Assembly: GCA_029216955.1 (NCBI GenBank)
Contig: JANAVB010005598.1
Location: 124,001-188,000, forward strand
DNA: 64,000 nt
Direction: 5' to 3'
Source: Iris pallida
Lineage: Eukaryota > Streptophyta > Magnoliopsida > Asparagales > Iridaceae
Shown here one piece after another: positions 11,902 to 23,771 of the stretch. How positions within the stretch are numbered: the first letter of the stretch is position 1; the number at the start of each line of letters is the position of its first letter. The position numbers were made by a program, and so were the translations under genes. Below the pieces are notes generated by a model. It did no database searches. It saw only the letters and a list, made by a program, of their open reading frames with translations, and was not told the origin of the DNA.

Positions 11902-12576
11902 GGGTCCGGCTATTGACATCCCAAGACTTACTAAGGACACCCCATTTCAAAAAAAAATTTCGTATCTACCCTTACTGCTGAGCACACCCCATACTCCCCT
12001 CCCCTCCTCTCCCCCGACCCGCCACCACCTCCTCCCCGGACCCGCCGCCGCCTTCTCCTCCGACCCTCCCCCCTCCGGCGACACCCCCCCGGACCCGCCT
12101 CCTCCTCCTCCTCCTGCCCCTCCTCCCGCTTTCCGATCCCCCCTCCGTCGACCATAAACTGTTGTTAAAACAAAAAAAATTAGAAAAAAAATTTGGGTGT
12201 ATTCACGGGTAGATTCGACCCTGGTTTGTCGAACTCACAGAGGAATGTTCGACCCACAACAGTCGAACTATAGTGTGTACGTTCGACCAGAATATGTCGA
12301 ACAGAAGATGGCATATTCGATTAGAATATGTTCGACCAGTATTTTTCATACACAAGAAGACACGTTCGACCAGTATTTGTTGAACATAAGAATACATGTT
12401 CGACCAATACTTCTCGAACAGACCATTGTCCGTTCGACAAGTATTTGTCGTGCTTGTCGTAGAATTTTTTTTGGTACTGTTCTTAGAAAGCCTTGGGGGT
12501 ATATTGGTCTTTTAACATGACATTTAAGTTATGCGGAGTGTCCTTAGCAAGTCTTGGGGTGTGTATAGCCGGACCC
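11902..12576. mobile_element. Small Mutator-like MITE, 675 bp
   Basis: The ends are inverted repeats of about 42 bp: left GGGTCCGGCTATTGACATCC, right inverted GGGTCCGGCTATACACACCC, both continuing into an AAGACTT-C/G-CTAAGGACA box. Flanks AAAATGTAA (11893-11901) and AAATTGTAA (12577-12585) match at 8 of 9 bases, fitting a Mutator-like 9-bp duplication. The interior has a CCTCC-rich, proline-coding stretch (about 11995-12155) and palindromic repeats (12215-12465). No transposase is present. The C-rich part could be a captured gene fragment or simple-sequence growth. Confidence 0.75.
12215..12465. repeat. Palindromic minisatellite, GTTCGAC...GTCGAAC units
   Basis: About six to seven degenerate units of 33-38 bp, each built on GTTCGAC, about 8 bases, then GTCGAAC. 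Clear units begin near 12247, 12281 and 12360; later units lose the right arm. It lies inside the small Mutator-like element. Confidence 0.75.
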
Positions 12577-13793
12577 AAATTGTAATGCTCTTAGAATTCT
12601 TCCTAAGTCAAACCTTATCTCCATGTGTATTATACATATCTCTCCCGCCTCTATAACCTTTCTCTGATCCCTCATCCAAAGCCACTCACTAAACAATTCC
12701 CACGCTCCATCTAGCCACCACAACCATTATCACCAACCCATCATCATCATCTCAGCTATTTCGTGTCCTTGTCTGTGTCCTCCACCATCTTATCTGTGAC
12801 AGCCACGTCGGCCTCAGGTCCGACCCTGGGTATATATTCATTATTTTTGTGTCCCTTATAATACAATCTACTTCATTTCTGTGTCCAACACTCGGACATG
12901 ATTCCAAAAATTTATAGAGAATCTCGATCTTTCTTGCGTCCGACAATCCCGGACACGCCACACCATTAACCAGCCTAACCCTAACCTCCTGACCGCTTCC
13001 AGCGTCCTTCCATGTCACGACCGCCTCGTCGACCTACTATAGTAACACCACCACCACCACCACCCAACTCCGCCAATAACTCCGACAGCCACCTCTGCAA
13101 ACCTGTCACCAACACCAGTACCCGAGTGGCTTCTTCAACCCACAATACCCCCCATTCCGGTCGACACCACCATCAAGAACACACCATCACCACTCACCAA
13201 CGGAACACCCGAGTTAGCACCTCTCCTCGTGTGCTCTACCGCCTCTATGCCAGCGACGACTTCTCACGGGCAGCAACCTACTCGCCAACCTCTCGACTTC
13301 CCTCCGGGCCTTCCACTGTCGTTGTGTCTCATTGTGACCGATCCCGTTCCTAGCATCACCATAAGGATCCTTACCACAAGCCAACTCCTTCGCCTGCAAA
13401 CCAAGCTGACCTTCATCGAACACTATAGTCCTTGGCAACCGTACCTGTAGTTTTTCCCTGTAGCTGCCACCACCAGTCTGGATCCGCGATGCCTGACTAC
13501 ACCAGATCCTTTTGTCGCTACCTGTGCTCCTCCTTCAATCGCCATATCCAACCCCTGCGACTACAGCCCCGACCAAAAATATTATCGCAACCGTACTTCC
13601 ATAACCAAGCCCCTCAACCCATGCTTTAGATCCGATGGACTTGACTGCCTGGACCACCGCCTTGATCTGCCAGATGACCAGGTTCTCCTACGCGTAACCA
13701 CCCCTTTGGCACTCCTGCCACCCAAATATTCGATGTCGTCGCACCTCACTCGTGGTGTCGCACCGCCGAAGCTTGAACCCGAGTGCCACCATG
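12577..13793 (+). mobile_element. Older Tekay-like LTR fragment (H), middle part
   Basis: Contains a CTCTATAACC TATA-like box near 12647 and then a C-rich, CpG-rich leader with GTCCGACAATCCCGGACACGCC, the counterpart of GTCCGACAACCCCG in LTR C. The sequence continues after element B at 35040, where GAACCCTGCTCACCCTCT parallels GAATCCCTGCTCTCACCCTCT of LTR C (about 9666). The CCATG at 13789-13793 is one copy of B's target duplication. Frames in 12752-13629 are by-products of the C-rich leader and carry no domain. Confidence 0.6.
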
Positions 13794-14225
13794 TGTCACC
13801 CCCAATTTTTTGAAATTATTTATTTATTTAAAAGATTATTTTGGGGTTATTTGAGTCGGGTTCGAATTTCAACTCAATCCGACTTGTAACGGGGAACCGG
13901 GGTAGTTTTGACTCTAGTGGGACCCACACACTAGTTAGTCATGGCCCACATGCTAATTATTTTAGTTAGTGGTTAGGCAAATTATTATGGATAGGGTTAG
14001 TGTGATTAGAGACATTAGAATGACTAAACTAGCCCCCGATTTAAAACCTTTCTAATATTAATCAAATAGATTAGTGGGAGGGTATTTTAGACATTGCATA
14101 TAGGGACACATAGCCCCATTATGGCCAGCCACCTATTGAGAGGATAGGCTCAAGCCCTTTGATATTTTCCATTCCTTTCCATTCCACTTTCTCTCTCTTG
14201 TTCTTCCCCAAATTTCTAAAGAGGG

Positions 14226-14237
14226 TTTTATATAGAT
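14226..14237 (+). promoter_or_regulatory. TATA box of B 5' LTR
   Basis: TTTTATATAGAT about 430 bp into the LTR, followed by a pyrimidine-rich leader, fits the transcription start of an LTR promoter. Confidence 0.5.
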
Positions 14238-15529
14238 TTCTCCACCAAATCCCTTCTTTCTTCCACCCAATCTTCTTCTTTCCTTCTCTACTCAAGCCAA
14301 GGAGGAAGCTAGCCAAGTTTGGGAGGATTTGGAGCTCGTTCGTGTCCATTTGGGATTCCTACATGTCGGTATCGTATCGGGAAGGCTTTTCTTCGATTCG
14401 ATCTACCGAAAGATATAAATCCCTTCTCCTTTTCATTCCCTCATGCATATAGGGTGACTTTAGACCCATAGGAATGACCCTCATGGTTGTGTCTCCATTT
14501 GTGTCCATTTCGTGTCCATTTGGAGACTTTTAGGTGTGTCTTATGTGTAGGTTTGTGTCCTAGTGGGAAAATCCCTATTTGGACACATGTAGATTTAATA
14601 TATATTGTTTAAATAATTTATTAGAGATTAAATTCCAGATTTCTATTTGTTTAGAGATGTGTTTTTCTATGTATCATATTGTATCATATTTATTTATTTA
14701 TATGTATATGTACAATGGTGTGTCTTAATGTGTATTTATTTGTGTTTGGGTGTGTGAGTGGATTCGGCCAAGGGGAGAGAGGATTTAGAAAGTTGGTTTT
14801 GTATGTGTGTGTTTATGTATAGAGCGAGTGAGAGATTAGAGTGAAGGGGATGGGGTATCAGTCCCCATAAGCGGGGGGACTGATTAGTAGTCCTGAACAG
14901 TCCCCAAGGGGGAGGAACTGTTATATTTCAGCTGCTAAATAGCAGCAGTTTGTACTGCTTAATAGCAGGATTTGAGGGAGGGGGATTAGCCCCATGTTTC
15001 ATCCCTGTTTAGTCCACCATTAGCCCATGTGTTAGCAGCCCCCACAGCTCCGAAAACCTATCCCCATAGCTCCAATTCCTGTCCCTAACCAGGCCCCTAA
15101 ACTCAGCACTCTAGCTGTCCCAAAACAGCCAGAAATTCAGTCCTATACTTAGCCAATTCAGTCCCCTAAAACCTTTCCCAAACAACCTACATATCAGCCA
15201 TCTAAGTAGCCTAAAAACTGTCCTAAACAGTCCACTAAACCCCCATGTATTAGCCTATGTATTGGCCCATTGACAGCCCATTGCTGTCCAAAACCTGCCA
15301 TTTGTTCAGTCTCATTCACAGCCCTTGTAACCACCCTTTAACACCCCTATTAGCTGTCCAAAACCAAGCCTAAACCAGTCTAGTGTTGTCCCCAATCAAG
15401 CCTTACATTTCAGCCGAAAACAGTCCTAAAACCATGCCAAAACAGTCCTAAAACCTGCCCCATTGATAGCCCTATTAACCCCATGTACCAGCCTTGAACA
15501 ACCCCTTTAAACCTGTCCAAAAATACAGC

Positions 15530-15615
15530 TGTATGTGTGTGTATGTGAGCTTGTAGTGTGTGTGTGTGAGCTTGTAGTGTGTGTGTGTGTGAGTTTATTG
15601 TGTGTGTGTGTGAGC
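15530..15615. repeat. (GT)n-rich interrupted microsatellite
   Basis: Runs of GT separated by GAGCTTGTA words; the matching stretch in the 3' LTR (about 32705-32805) has different run lengths. Confidence 0.8.
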
Positions 15616-16111
15616 CTGTAGAAGTTAGCTAGTAGCCTATAGGAGTGAACCAAATTCATATATGTGAGCCTATATATATGTGAGCTATATGAATGTGTGT
15701 GAGTTCATATATAAGGAGCCTATAGATGAGCCTAGGAGAAAGCCTATAAGTGTGGTATTATGGGAGTCAATGTTGTGAATGAATGAGTGAGTGTGGTATG
15801 TGGGTGTTAACTAGAAGTTAGAGAATATCATGGTAAGGTAATAAGAATAAACCAACATGTGTTCTAAGATAGGTTAGATATCTAGGAAACCTATGTATTT
15901 TGGTAGGTAACCCTTAGATAGGATAGTATCTAACTATCATAGGGAGCCTAGGCTAGTATCTTGAGAATTAGCGGGGTTTCCTTTGTATTGGGCAAGGTAT
16001 CGGGATTACCTTGGTAAGGGTAATGTAGGTATTTGAGTTTAGAGATTTAGATATGGTTAGAACTTGGTTCCCTTGGTTGGTAATGATAAAATATAGTGCT
16101 TCTAGACTAGT

Positions 16112-16446
16112 TTTGACTTCGGTTGACCATTTTGTCCAAAAGTCAACAAAAGTCAACCAAGAGTCAACCTTAGCCTATAAGTGACTAGATTTGACCGAAT
16201 CCAAACCAGAGTTGACCAGTTGACTGAAAGTCAACAGTTGGTCAATATTAGACTAGTTTGACCTAGGGTTGACCTAGAGTTGACCAGAGTTGACCAGGGT
16301 TGACCAGTTGACCAAAAGTCAACTGTAAGTCAACCTTTGACCCCGTTTGACCTAGTTTGACTTGGATTGACTTCCAGTGACCTGGTATGAACCAGTGTGA
16401 CCTAGTATGACTCAGTTTGACCTAGATTGATCTAGTTTGACTTAGA
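16112..16446 (+). promoter_or_regulatory. W-box (TTGACY) cluster in B 5' LTR
   Basis: More than 20 TTGACC/TTGACT words, on both strands, lie in about 335 bp, many in tandem GGTTGACCAGAGTTGACC-like series. TTGACY is the binding core of plant WRKY transcription factors. The cluster recurs in B's 3' LTR and, reversed, in the LTR of element E. It may be an enhancer or a degenerate minisatellite that happens to contain the word; its position downstream of the TATA box is unusual for an enhancer. Confidence 0.6.
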
Positions 16447-17042
16447 CTTGCATTCATGACTTAAATTAGTTTTTTTTTAGTATAAAACCTTGCTTGACTT
16501 ATAGTATCTCATTTTAGGTCTGTGATTACTCTGAGCGCCTGTTCACCTTATCAGCTCAGGACCACAAGCGAGTATATTCACTGATAGTTTTTATTGTCTT
16601 GATATCTACTATATTCGATTCAGTTGTAGTGTTTTACATGATTTTCGACACGACGGTTCACGGACTAGTATACATCGAATCCTGTCATGAGATGTTATTA
16701 TCGGATTTCCTTGGTATATTTATGTGTGATACTCATGTTTCATGTACTTATATAGACATCGATTTGGGAGTGGGCTGGTCCCCTGCTTTTGAATCCTGTG
16801 TCATGACGTGCCATGTCCGGATCCATGATACTATTCGGGGATGGGGGAATTATTAGGGGTTATGTGATCAAAGTCCTATGTCACTATTTTGCTTGCGCCA
16901 CTCTCACCTCACGTAGGGTGTAGCAGATACATCTATGTCCATGTTATCCAGGTTGGCCGGCATGACTTTCTGTTGAGGTCATCGCAGATTGTCGGGCCAA
17001 GTGGATAACCCTACCATGATTACCTAGCCGATCACATAGCGC

Positions 17043-17142
17043 TCTAATAATTCAAGTCACATTTTTATATTTATTTATCCTAGGAGGCTATGTTCTAATA
17101 ATTCAAGTCACATTTTTATATTTATTTATCCTAAGGGTTATA
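17043..17142. repeat. 51-bp tandem duplication private to B 5' LTR
   Basis: TCTAATAATTCAAGTCACAT begins at 17043 and again at 17094. The 3' LTR has a single copy (about 34250) followed by a different stretch containing GGAAAAGAGTTACAG, so the duplication replaced sequence in the 5' LTR after insertion. Confidence 0.85.
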
Positions 17143-17842
17143 ACTCGGCTTCCGAATAGTTCCTAAGTCATCTTATATTTATATTGTCGTCCTATTCAGT
17201 ACTCACATCTATTATACATTTCCTGCTAATTTTATCCTGTATTTCACATATCTTTGTCTTGTATTTCATTATACTGTCTCTTATAGTATTTGTCAATTCA
17301 CATGGAACTGTTGTTGGTGTTTGTACTTGCTTATTTTCCTAACAGGATACCGTTGATATATTTCAGATGATTCTGAGGCAGATTGCCCGACCTATTATGG
17401 GGTCGAGTCTGACGGAGTAGACCTGGACCGAGGCTTATTAGTAGAGCTACTAGACTTTGCTCACCCTGAGTAGTGTAGTTTAGTTAGGTTTGCATGGCCT
17501 ACGAGCTAGCTAGTACTTTCAGTTTGTAGCATTTTATATTATATTTCTATGACTCTGTGTAGTTGTGTATAGCTCTGGACTTGTGTGGATCTTAAACTTA
17601 TTTTCTGTTTTTATTTATCATATTTCCTTTCGTGCTATCTATCCTAGTTTGTTTTTATGATTGAGACTGTATTGCTGTGCCACCTCCATTCGGAGTGTAT
17701 ATACTATACAGGTACCTTTATACTGTTTAGTGTAGTTTTGTAGACAACCTAGATAGCGTTCTACCGCCGATGCTGCGGCGTAGGCTGGACGTAACCACGT
17801 ACTCGTGCCCCTAATCAGGGTACGGGTCGTGACACATTTTTG

Positions 17843-17860
17843 TGGTGGCCCATGCAGGTC
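17843..17860 (+). promoter_or_regulatory. Primer-binding site of B, matches tRNA-Ile
   Basis: TGGTGGCCCATGCAGGTC begins 8 bases after the LTR end. By recall of plant tRNA-Ile(AAU), whose 3' end reads GACCTGCATGGGCCACCA, all 18 bases are complementary. It does not match the TGGTATCAGAGC initiator-Met site usual in plant elements. Confidence 0.75.
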
Positions 17861-18092
17861 AGTGTCGCAATTAGAGCGATCTTGTAATGGTGCTCGACTT
17901 AGAGTGCTAATTACGAGCCTGCGACTAGAACGTAGGATCTAGGATATGATAGGAGTTACTCAATCACATTTTAGGAAATTTTTGATCTTTTAATTACCAT
18001 GACAACTCTTTTGCATTAGAATTCAATTGTCCTCCTTTGATAATATCTTGTCTTGTGCCATATTGATCTCTTGGGTTCAATTCATCTTCAGG

Positions 18093-19552
18093 ATGACAGT
18101 GACTCGTTCTCAGGCAGCAGAGCCTAGTACAGTTCCAGAGAGGTCAGATCCAGGAGGTCTTCCACCTCAGGCTACGGGAGTAGCAGTCGAGAGAGTAGTA
18201 GCCTCAGTTCCTGCCCTTCAGGCAGGAGTAGCAGCAGCAGTTTCCGGAGGTCTTCCACCTCCAGCAGCGGGAGCTGCAGTTGAGGGAGCTGCCACCTCAG
18301 TCCCTACCCTTCAGGCGGGAGCAGCAGCGACGGTTCCGGGAGGTCTTCCACCTCTAGCAGCAAGACCGTCCATGGTCATTCCTGATATTCTTCCATCGCT
18401 ACCTCCACTACCGACTGATACTCAGGAGATGATAGTCCTTTTGTAGCAGATGTTGCAGACCCAGAGAGCACAGGCCGAGGCACAATACCGCCAGGCAGAG
18501 GTGATGCGACGGAGCATGGAGAACTCACATCAGCTGGCGATGGCAGCAGTAGAGAGGGGTGCACCGGGTATAGTTCAGGGAGCCGCAGTTCAGCAGCAGG
18601 CTCAGGGGAGGCCCGGTATGCACTTAGACTTCAGGAAGATGAACCCGAGGGTATCCTTTATTTGGACGACTAGTTAGAGGATGTCCAGCAGAGTCTAGAG
18701 TTGGCAGAGGTCCCGAGAGGGCTTTGGGTGACGTATACAGCGAGTCAGTTTTTCGATATAGTGCTGACTTGGTTTCATACGGATCCACGTGCGTCGATGA
18801 GGGGTTTGTCTTGGAAGGACTTCAGGAAGCTCTTTAAGGAGAAGTTCTACCCAGATGTGGCCTTGACAGCTTTGGAGGGACAGTTTGCCAGTTTGGTGCA
18901 GGGGAACTCGTCGGTAGACGAGTATGCAGCGGAGTTCTTCCGCCTGAGCAGGTTTGCACCTAGTCTGATCTAGGATGAGGGGTACAAGGCCCGAAAGTTC
19001 TAGAGGGGTCTTATCCGTGCGGTACGCACTCGTACCTCTGGGCGACGTGACGCGACCTTCGAGCAGATCCTGATGGAGGTGCAGATTGCAGAGGAGGACT
19101 TCGTCCTCAAGCCGAAGAGGGGCAGTGACGTTCTTGGAGCGAGCTCGAGTGAGGGGCCAGCGAAGTGCCCTAATTTCTAGCAGAGGCAGTTTCAGCAGCA
19201 GCAGTCTCAGTTACAGTTTCAGCAGGCACCGGCGCGTTTCCAGCAGCACCAGGGACGGGGCTAGAGGCAGGCTACTCAGTACACTTTCTGCGGGAAGCAG
19301 GGACACACTCGAGAGGTTTGTAGGAAGAGTTTAGGCATTTGGCTATACTGTGGGGTGCCTGACCACCAGCTGAGGGATTGCCATGCTAGTAGAATCCGAA
19401 GAGGCCAGGACGGAGTACAGCAGGCTAGAGGAGGCCAACATGGGCGATCTTTTGCCATAACAGTTGAGCCCACTCAGGCAGCAGCAGAGCAGATAGCATG
19501 TTCCAATATTTCGATCTCCTTTCCGCATTTGCCTTCTTATAAACTGTCTTGA
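18093..19552 (+). pseudogene. Tekay-like gag of element B, broken
   Basis: Gag would form particles and bind RNA. From the ATG at 18093 the product starts MTVTRSQAAEP and carries a 31-residue repeat (GGLPP...LQAG...; 18153-18245 and 18246-18338, then a partial copy). A coiled, Gln-rich piece follows (18450-18600). After a frame change before 18701 the capsid-type retrotransposon gag domain is readable (WKDFRKLFKEKFYP, then GNSSVDEYAAEFFRLSRFAP). Two zinc knuckles follow near 19285 and 19350, each lacking its first Cys (YTFCGKQGHTREVC; LYCGVPDHQLRDC). In-frame stops at 18444, 18675, 18971, 19001, 19178 and 19262 are all TAG. No pol follows. Confidence 0.85.
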
Positions 19553-20152
19553 AATTCGATTCTATCTGTTCTTTGATCGTTGGATGAAAAGTTGTTCTTG
19601 TGATGTGATTTTCTTCTGAGATAAGTCGTATGGGCTAGATCGTCTCGATTATGAGATTTTAGAATACTCTAGGGTCATGCTAGCAGGCATAGTGAGGACA
19701 TATAGTCGGATTATGGTCGTATTTCTCGGGTGTGGGAATTTAAAGTTTTTGCTGCCAAGCATGCAGCAATACAAAAATTTTAAATACCATAATTCTAGAG
19801 GTATGAACCGTAGTTGAGGACTCTGTGATTATCGTAGCCTTGCTCACTGGCATGACGGAGATTCTGAGTATCATGATGATTGGACAGACGCATACGATTA
19901 TCGATTTGCATGATTTTTCTGTGTTTACTTCATTTTAATTTTTGAGGATAATTATTTTAAGGTGGATAGACTTATAGCACCCAGTTTCTATTTGAGAGTA
20001 ATTTTAAATTTTATAATTTTAGTCATTTAATTCATGCTTTGATTTTTGAGATTTTAATCATTTTAAATTTTAAGCCATGACTTGTGATTTTGATATTTTA
20101 CTATTGTTTGGTTTTAATTTCGAGGACAAATTTTTTTTAAGGTGGATAGATT
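19553..20152 (+). other. Non-coding 3' internal region of B with duplicated polypurine-tract box
   Basis: No coding sequence. The box TTTCGAGGACAAATTTTTTT then AAGGTGGATAGATT before the 3' LTR (about 20116-20152) is the polypurine tract with its upstream conserved motif. A second, older copy lies at about 19941-19985, where AAGGTGGATAGACTTATAGC is followed by an LTR-start-like CACCCAGTTT, so this end was duplicated in tandem. Confidence 0.7.
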
Positions 20153-20484
20153 TGTCACCCCCAGTTTTCAGAAATAGGAGTATTTTTATCATTTTTTATT
20201 TTAGAATATTTTTGAAATTATTTATTTATTTATAAGATTATTTTGGGGTTATTTGAGTCGGGTTCGAATTTCAACTCAATCCGACTTGTAACGGGGACCC
20301 GGGGTAGTTTTGACTCTAGTGGGACCCACACACTAGTTAGCCATGGCCCACATGCTAATTATTTTAGTTAGTGGTTAGGCAAATTATTATGGATAGGGTT
20401 AGTGTGATTAGAGACATTAGAATGACTAAACTAGCCCCCGACTTAAACCCTTCCTAATATTAATCAAATAGATTAGTGGGAGGG
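20153..20484 (+). repeat. 3' LTR of B, left part
   Basis: Starts TGTCACCCCCAG and runs parallel to 13794-14082 of the 5' LTR until GTGGGAGGG, where element A is inserted. It keeps about 45 bp near the start that the 5' LTR has lost. Confidence 0.9.
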
Positions 20485-20580
20485 TGTAAACTCCCAATAT
20501 TTCCTAATTATTTTAGTGCCTTAAAATTATTTTTTATATTATTTAGAATTTACTTAGTATATGTACGTAAATATAAATGC

Positions 20581-20695
<115 letters not shown>

Positions 20696-20825
20696 GTGTG
20701 CTTGTTAGTATTCCTATTAAATGAGGAATAATATAAATTCTAGAATTTTTAGGAAATTATTTGTAAATTTTTAGGAATTTTATTAGCCTAAAATATATAT
20801 ATACTTATAGTGTGATATATATATA

Positions 20826-20939
<114 letters not shown>

Positions 20940-20964
20940 ATTGTTTTAAAAAAAAGTAGCACAG

Positions 20965-21115
20965 GTGGTCGGCCCAAGGGGGACCGACCACAGGAGCTAA
21001 ATTTTTGTTAAAGAAAAAGAAAAAGAAAAAGAAAAGGAAAAAAAGTAATATATAACCCACCCACTTTAGTGGGCGGGCTCCACCACCCTTTTAGTTTGCT
21101 GCTGAAGCAGCAAAC
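20965..21115 (+). promoter_or_regulatory. Three consecutive hairpins upstream of the A LTR TATA box
   Basis: Hairpin 1 pairs GTGGTCGG (20965-20972) with CCGACCAC (20984-20991). Hairpin 2 pairs CCCACCCACT (21055-21064) with AGTGGGCGGG (about 21068-21077), one mismatch. Hairpin 3 pairs GTTTGCTGCT (21094-21103) with AGCAGCAAAC (21106-21115) perfectly. A purine run of AAAAAG units separates 1 and 2. All are kept in the 3' LTR at about 28955-29106. Confidence 0.7.
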
Positions 21116-21191
21116 GCGCGATAGTAGGCTAAACCCACAACCGTGCACCTATTCATACTAAACCCACATGTAATAGGTTTTGTCACAAGTG

Positions 21192-21202
21192 TTTATAAAT
21201 AC
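21192..21202 (+). promoter_or_regulatory. TATA box of A 5' LTR
   Basis: TTTATAAATAC, conserved in the 3' LTR at 29183-29193, about 75 bp after the third hairpin. Confidence 0.7.
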
Positions 21203-23571
21203 ATCTCTTTCCACAAACATCAAAACCCTAGACTTCCAAAACGAAAATTGCTGCTGATCATACCCCCTTCATCTACGAGTTCGGTCCACCAGCATCGGAG
21301 CTTTGTGCGCGACGAACGGAGCATCGAAAGTCAGTCCCGCGTCACCCACGGAGCAGTTTTCCCACTCAAGGTACCCTACTTCCCTACGACGTAACTTTTT
21401 ACTCGTAGCACCGATTTTCGATCCGTAGATTTTCTGGAAAGTAGACTTGACCCTCTTCGGGATCCTCCAGGTGGATTTCGAAAACAACCCACCGATTTGC
21501 TCGAAAAATCGGGGCGAAGTTGAACAAAAATCTGTTTTCTGTACTACTATAAAACTATTTTAAAACGACAACTTGTCGGCCAATTTTCTTGTTGTGCAGT
21601 AAAATACTGTAGGGACTAATTCAAAACAGCAAAAAACAATATAACTGAGATCGCAACACATCTTCTGGATCGTCGTTTCGATTTGTGTGTAAAGAGTAGA
21701 ATGATGTTGAAGTTGAGGAAAAACCTGTGCTTAGTTATATTAATTTTTCTAAAATTTATCCGATATGGCGTGCGCCCCGATAAACCGGGCGACGTGGTCG
21801 CATGCTATACGCATCAAAAGACGCGTATGGACGTCGCTGACATGTGGGAACTGACGGAACTCAGTTTTGCTGCGTGTGCGCGACGAAACCAACGCGTATC
21901 CGTCGAGATACCCCCGTATCGGCGATTTGCAAACTCGGCCATAACTTTGCGTACAGTCGTCGATTCAAGACGAAACTTGCGCCAACAGGTCCGGATCGAA
22001 ATTCTGATCCTGTATGCCAAGTTTGGTTCGATTCTGAGAGGGTCGAATCAGAACCCTTTTTAGCGGGCCGTGACCCACTCAAACGGGCGATTTTGTATAC
22101 GGCTCATCGGAATCCAAAACTGGACATACCGTTGAGTTTCTCTCCTCAAAATGAAACCATAAACAAATAGTTTGACGACTTTAGAGACCATAGACCTTGG
22201 CACGCATTTCGGTGCAAAGCGGGTCCAACGACGGATATCATTTTGACCCAAAATTATGATTTTGCCCCTGTTCCAGAATTTAACTTTTGGACATGCATTT
22301 CCTACGTATATCTTTTACACCGAGTGCATTTTTGATGTTTGTTTCAGCGTCCAGAGTTGTTTGGAGATTGTGACGTTTCTTGGCTGACATTTTAATTTCT
22401 TGGGCTTGCCACTTTGCACCATCAGGCAAGATACCTTGCCACTTTACTCTGTGATGATTATATTCTTATTTTCAGTTGTTATTTTCAGCAGTTCTTCTTC
22501 TTGATATTATAAAACTGCGCGTCCAAGTCACACTTGGGTGCAAGCGACTCTATCGGTCATTTTTCTTACTTTATTTATTTTTCTTGCATTGACTTAGTCT
22601 AGGGACCACCCATTGATATCGAGATATTGGTTTATCTCATACGGCCTTGACACTTGCTTTACCACGTGTTATGAGTCACATGTAGGACACGTTTCTGCGT
22701 TGTCGGCTGGCCACCGATACGTGTGGAGCGTGCGACGGATAGGAGTAACTGCCAATAGAATTGCATGTTAGAAGACTTGGCAGTTACTAGAGGTTCAAGA
22801 GTCATGGATGTGACCCTACTAGGCATTGGGTAGGGAGAACAGTGTCCTTAACGTATGGGTCCTTATGCACTTTCCTATTACTGATACTGATGGCCTCTGA
22901 CATTCGAAGAATGTTATGCTTTGAGGTCCCTGGTATCCTGATGGGGCCATACCTGAGTTACTGCTACTGAGCCAGATACCCATGCGTTGAAGGTCTGTTC
23001 TTAACTGCATTTTTGCTGTAGAACTGGTAGGCACCCGATTGCATGCATCCCTTTTCTTTCTATTATATTATCACAGTTTATATGGCATGGTGTTTTCTTG
23101 TATCTTGCTACGTCCCTCTGATGACCTGGTTATCTTTCCAGGATTAGACGACTTTCTACAAGAGTACGGAGCGGCTCTGGATCCATCTTACATCGATGAC
23201 GAGGCAGTCACTAGTGATTTCTAGTTATTACTATATTTGAGACATTAATGAACATTATTTTACACCTCATTTCTTTCTATTTTGCGGAGGTTGGACTCCG
23301 ATCTTGTGGGACTATTTTTCATAGCTGTTTGGAGTGAGTATGTTCACCCGGCTATCTTTTGATACTCTTATTTATTTATTTGGACTCTATTATCTTCTGT
23401 GTTGAGCTGTGATGAGATTAGATATGTTATTCTGGCCTGTGATTATTTTATTTACAGCTTATGTGCATATATGAGGATTCCATATATTGGAGTATTCTTC
23501 GTATATGTGCAGCTGGCATGTTCACGTACTTGGTCCTACGTATTTTGGGACTGGGGCGTTACATATTTTTG

Positions 23572-23589
23572 TGGTGGCCCATGCAGGTC
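23572..23589 (+). promoter_or_regulatory. Primer-binding site of A, matches tRNA-Ile
   Basis: TGGTGGCCCATGCAGGTC, identical to that of B, 8 bases after the LTR end. Complementary over 18 bases to the recalled 3' end of plant tRNA-Ile(AAU). Confidence 0.75.
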
Positions 23590-23771
23590 AACGTTAATAT
23601 TGTTGGGTTACATGTCTGTGCCCAACAAGCCTGCATATAGGAATAGGAATATCTCATCCAGAACTACTACTATCTCTTGACTTCCAATCTTTTCGAAACT
23701 TCCTTGATTATTCGATTTACTTCATATCTAATCTTTTCCTAATATCAACTTATCTTCCTCGTGCCAATAGT

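Larger units (their letters stand above)
13794..17834 (+). repeat. 5' LTR of element B (4041 bp)
   Basis: Begins TGTCACCCCC, ends GTCGTGACA; matches the split 3' copy along its length. Contents in order: AT-rich start, TATA box (14226-14237), leader with repeated CAGTCC/AGCCC words (about 14990-15535), a GT microsatellite, a W-box cluster (16112-16446), a 51-bp tandem duplication (17043-17142) replacing a different segment found in the 3' LTR, and a conserved end. Near the start this copy lacks about 45 bp present in the 3' LTR. No gene is supported inside. Confidence 0.9.

Noticed and set aside
12752..13629. Host gene encoded in C-rich frames on either strand
   Set aside because: Sequence is the leader of LTR H, homologous to the non-coding leader of LTR C, and the frames are short and unrelated to any family.
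14990..15535. CAGTCC/AGCCC-rich block as a satellite
   Set aside because: The words recur irregularly without a fixed period; it is low-complexity LTR sequence present in both copies.
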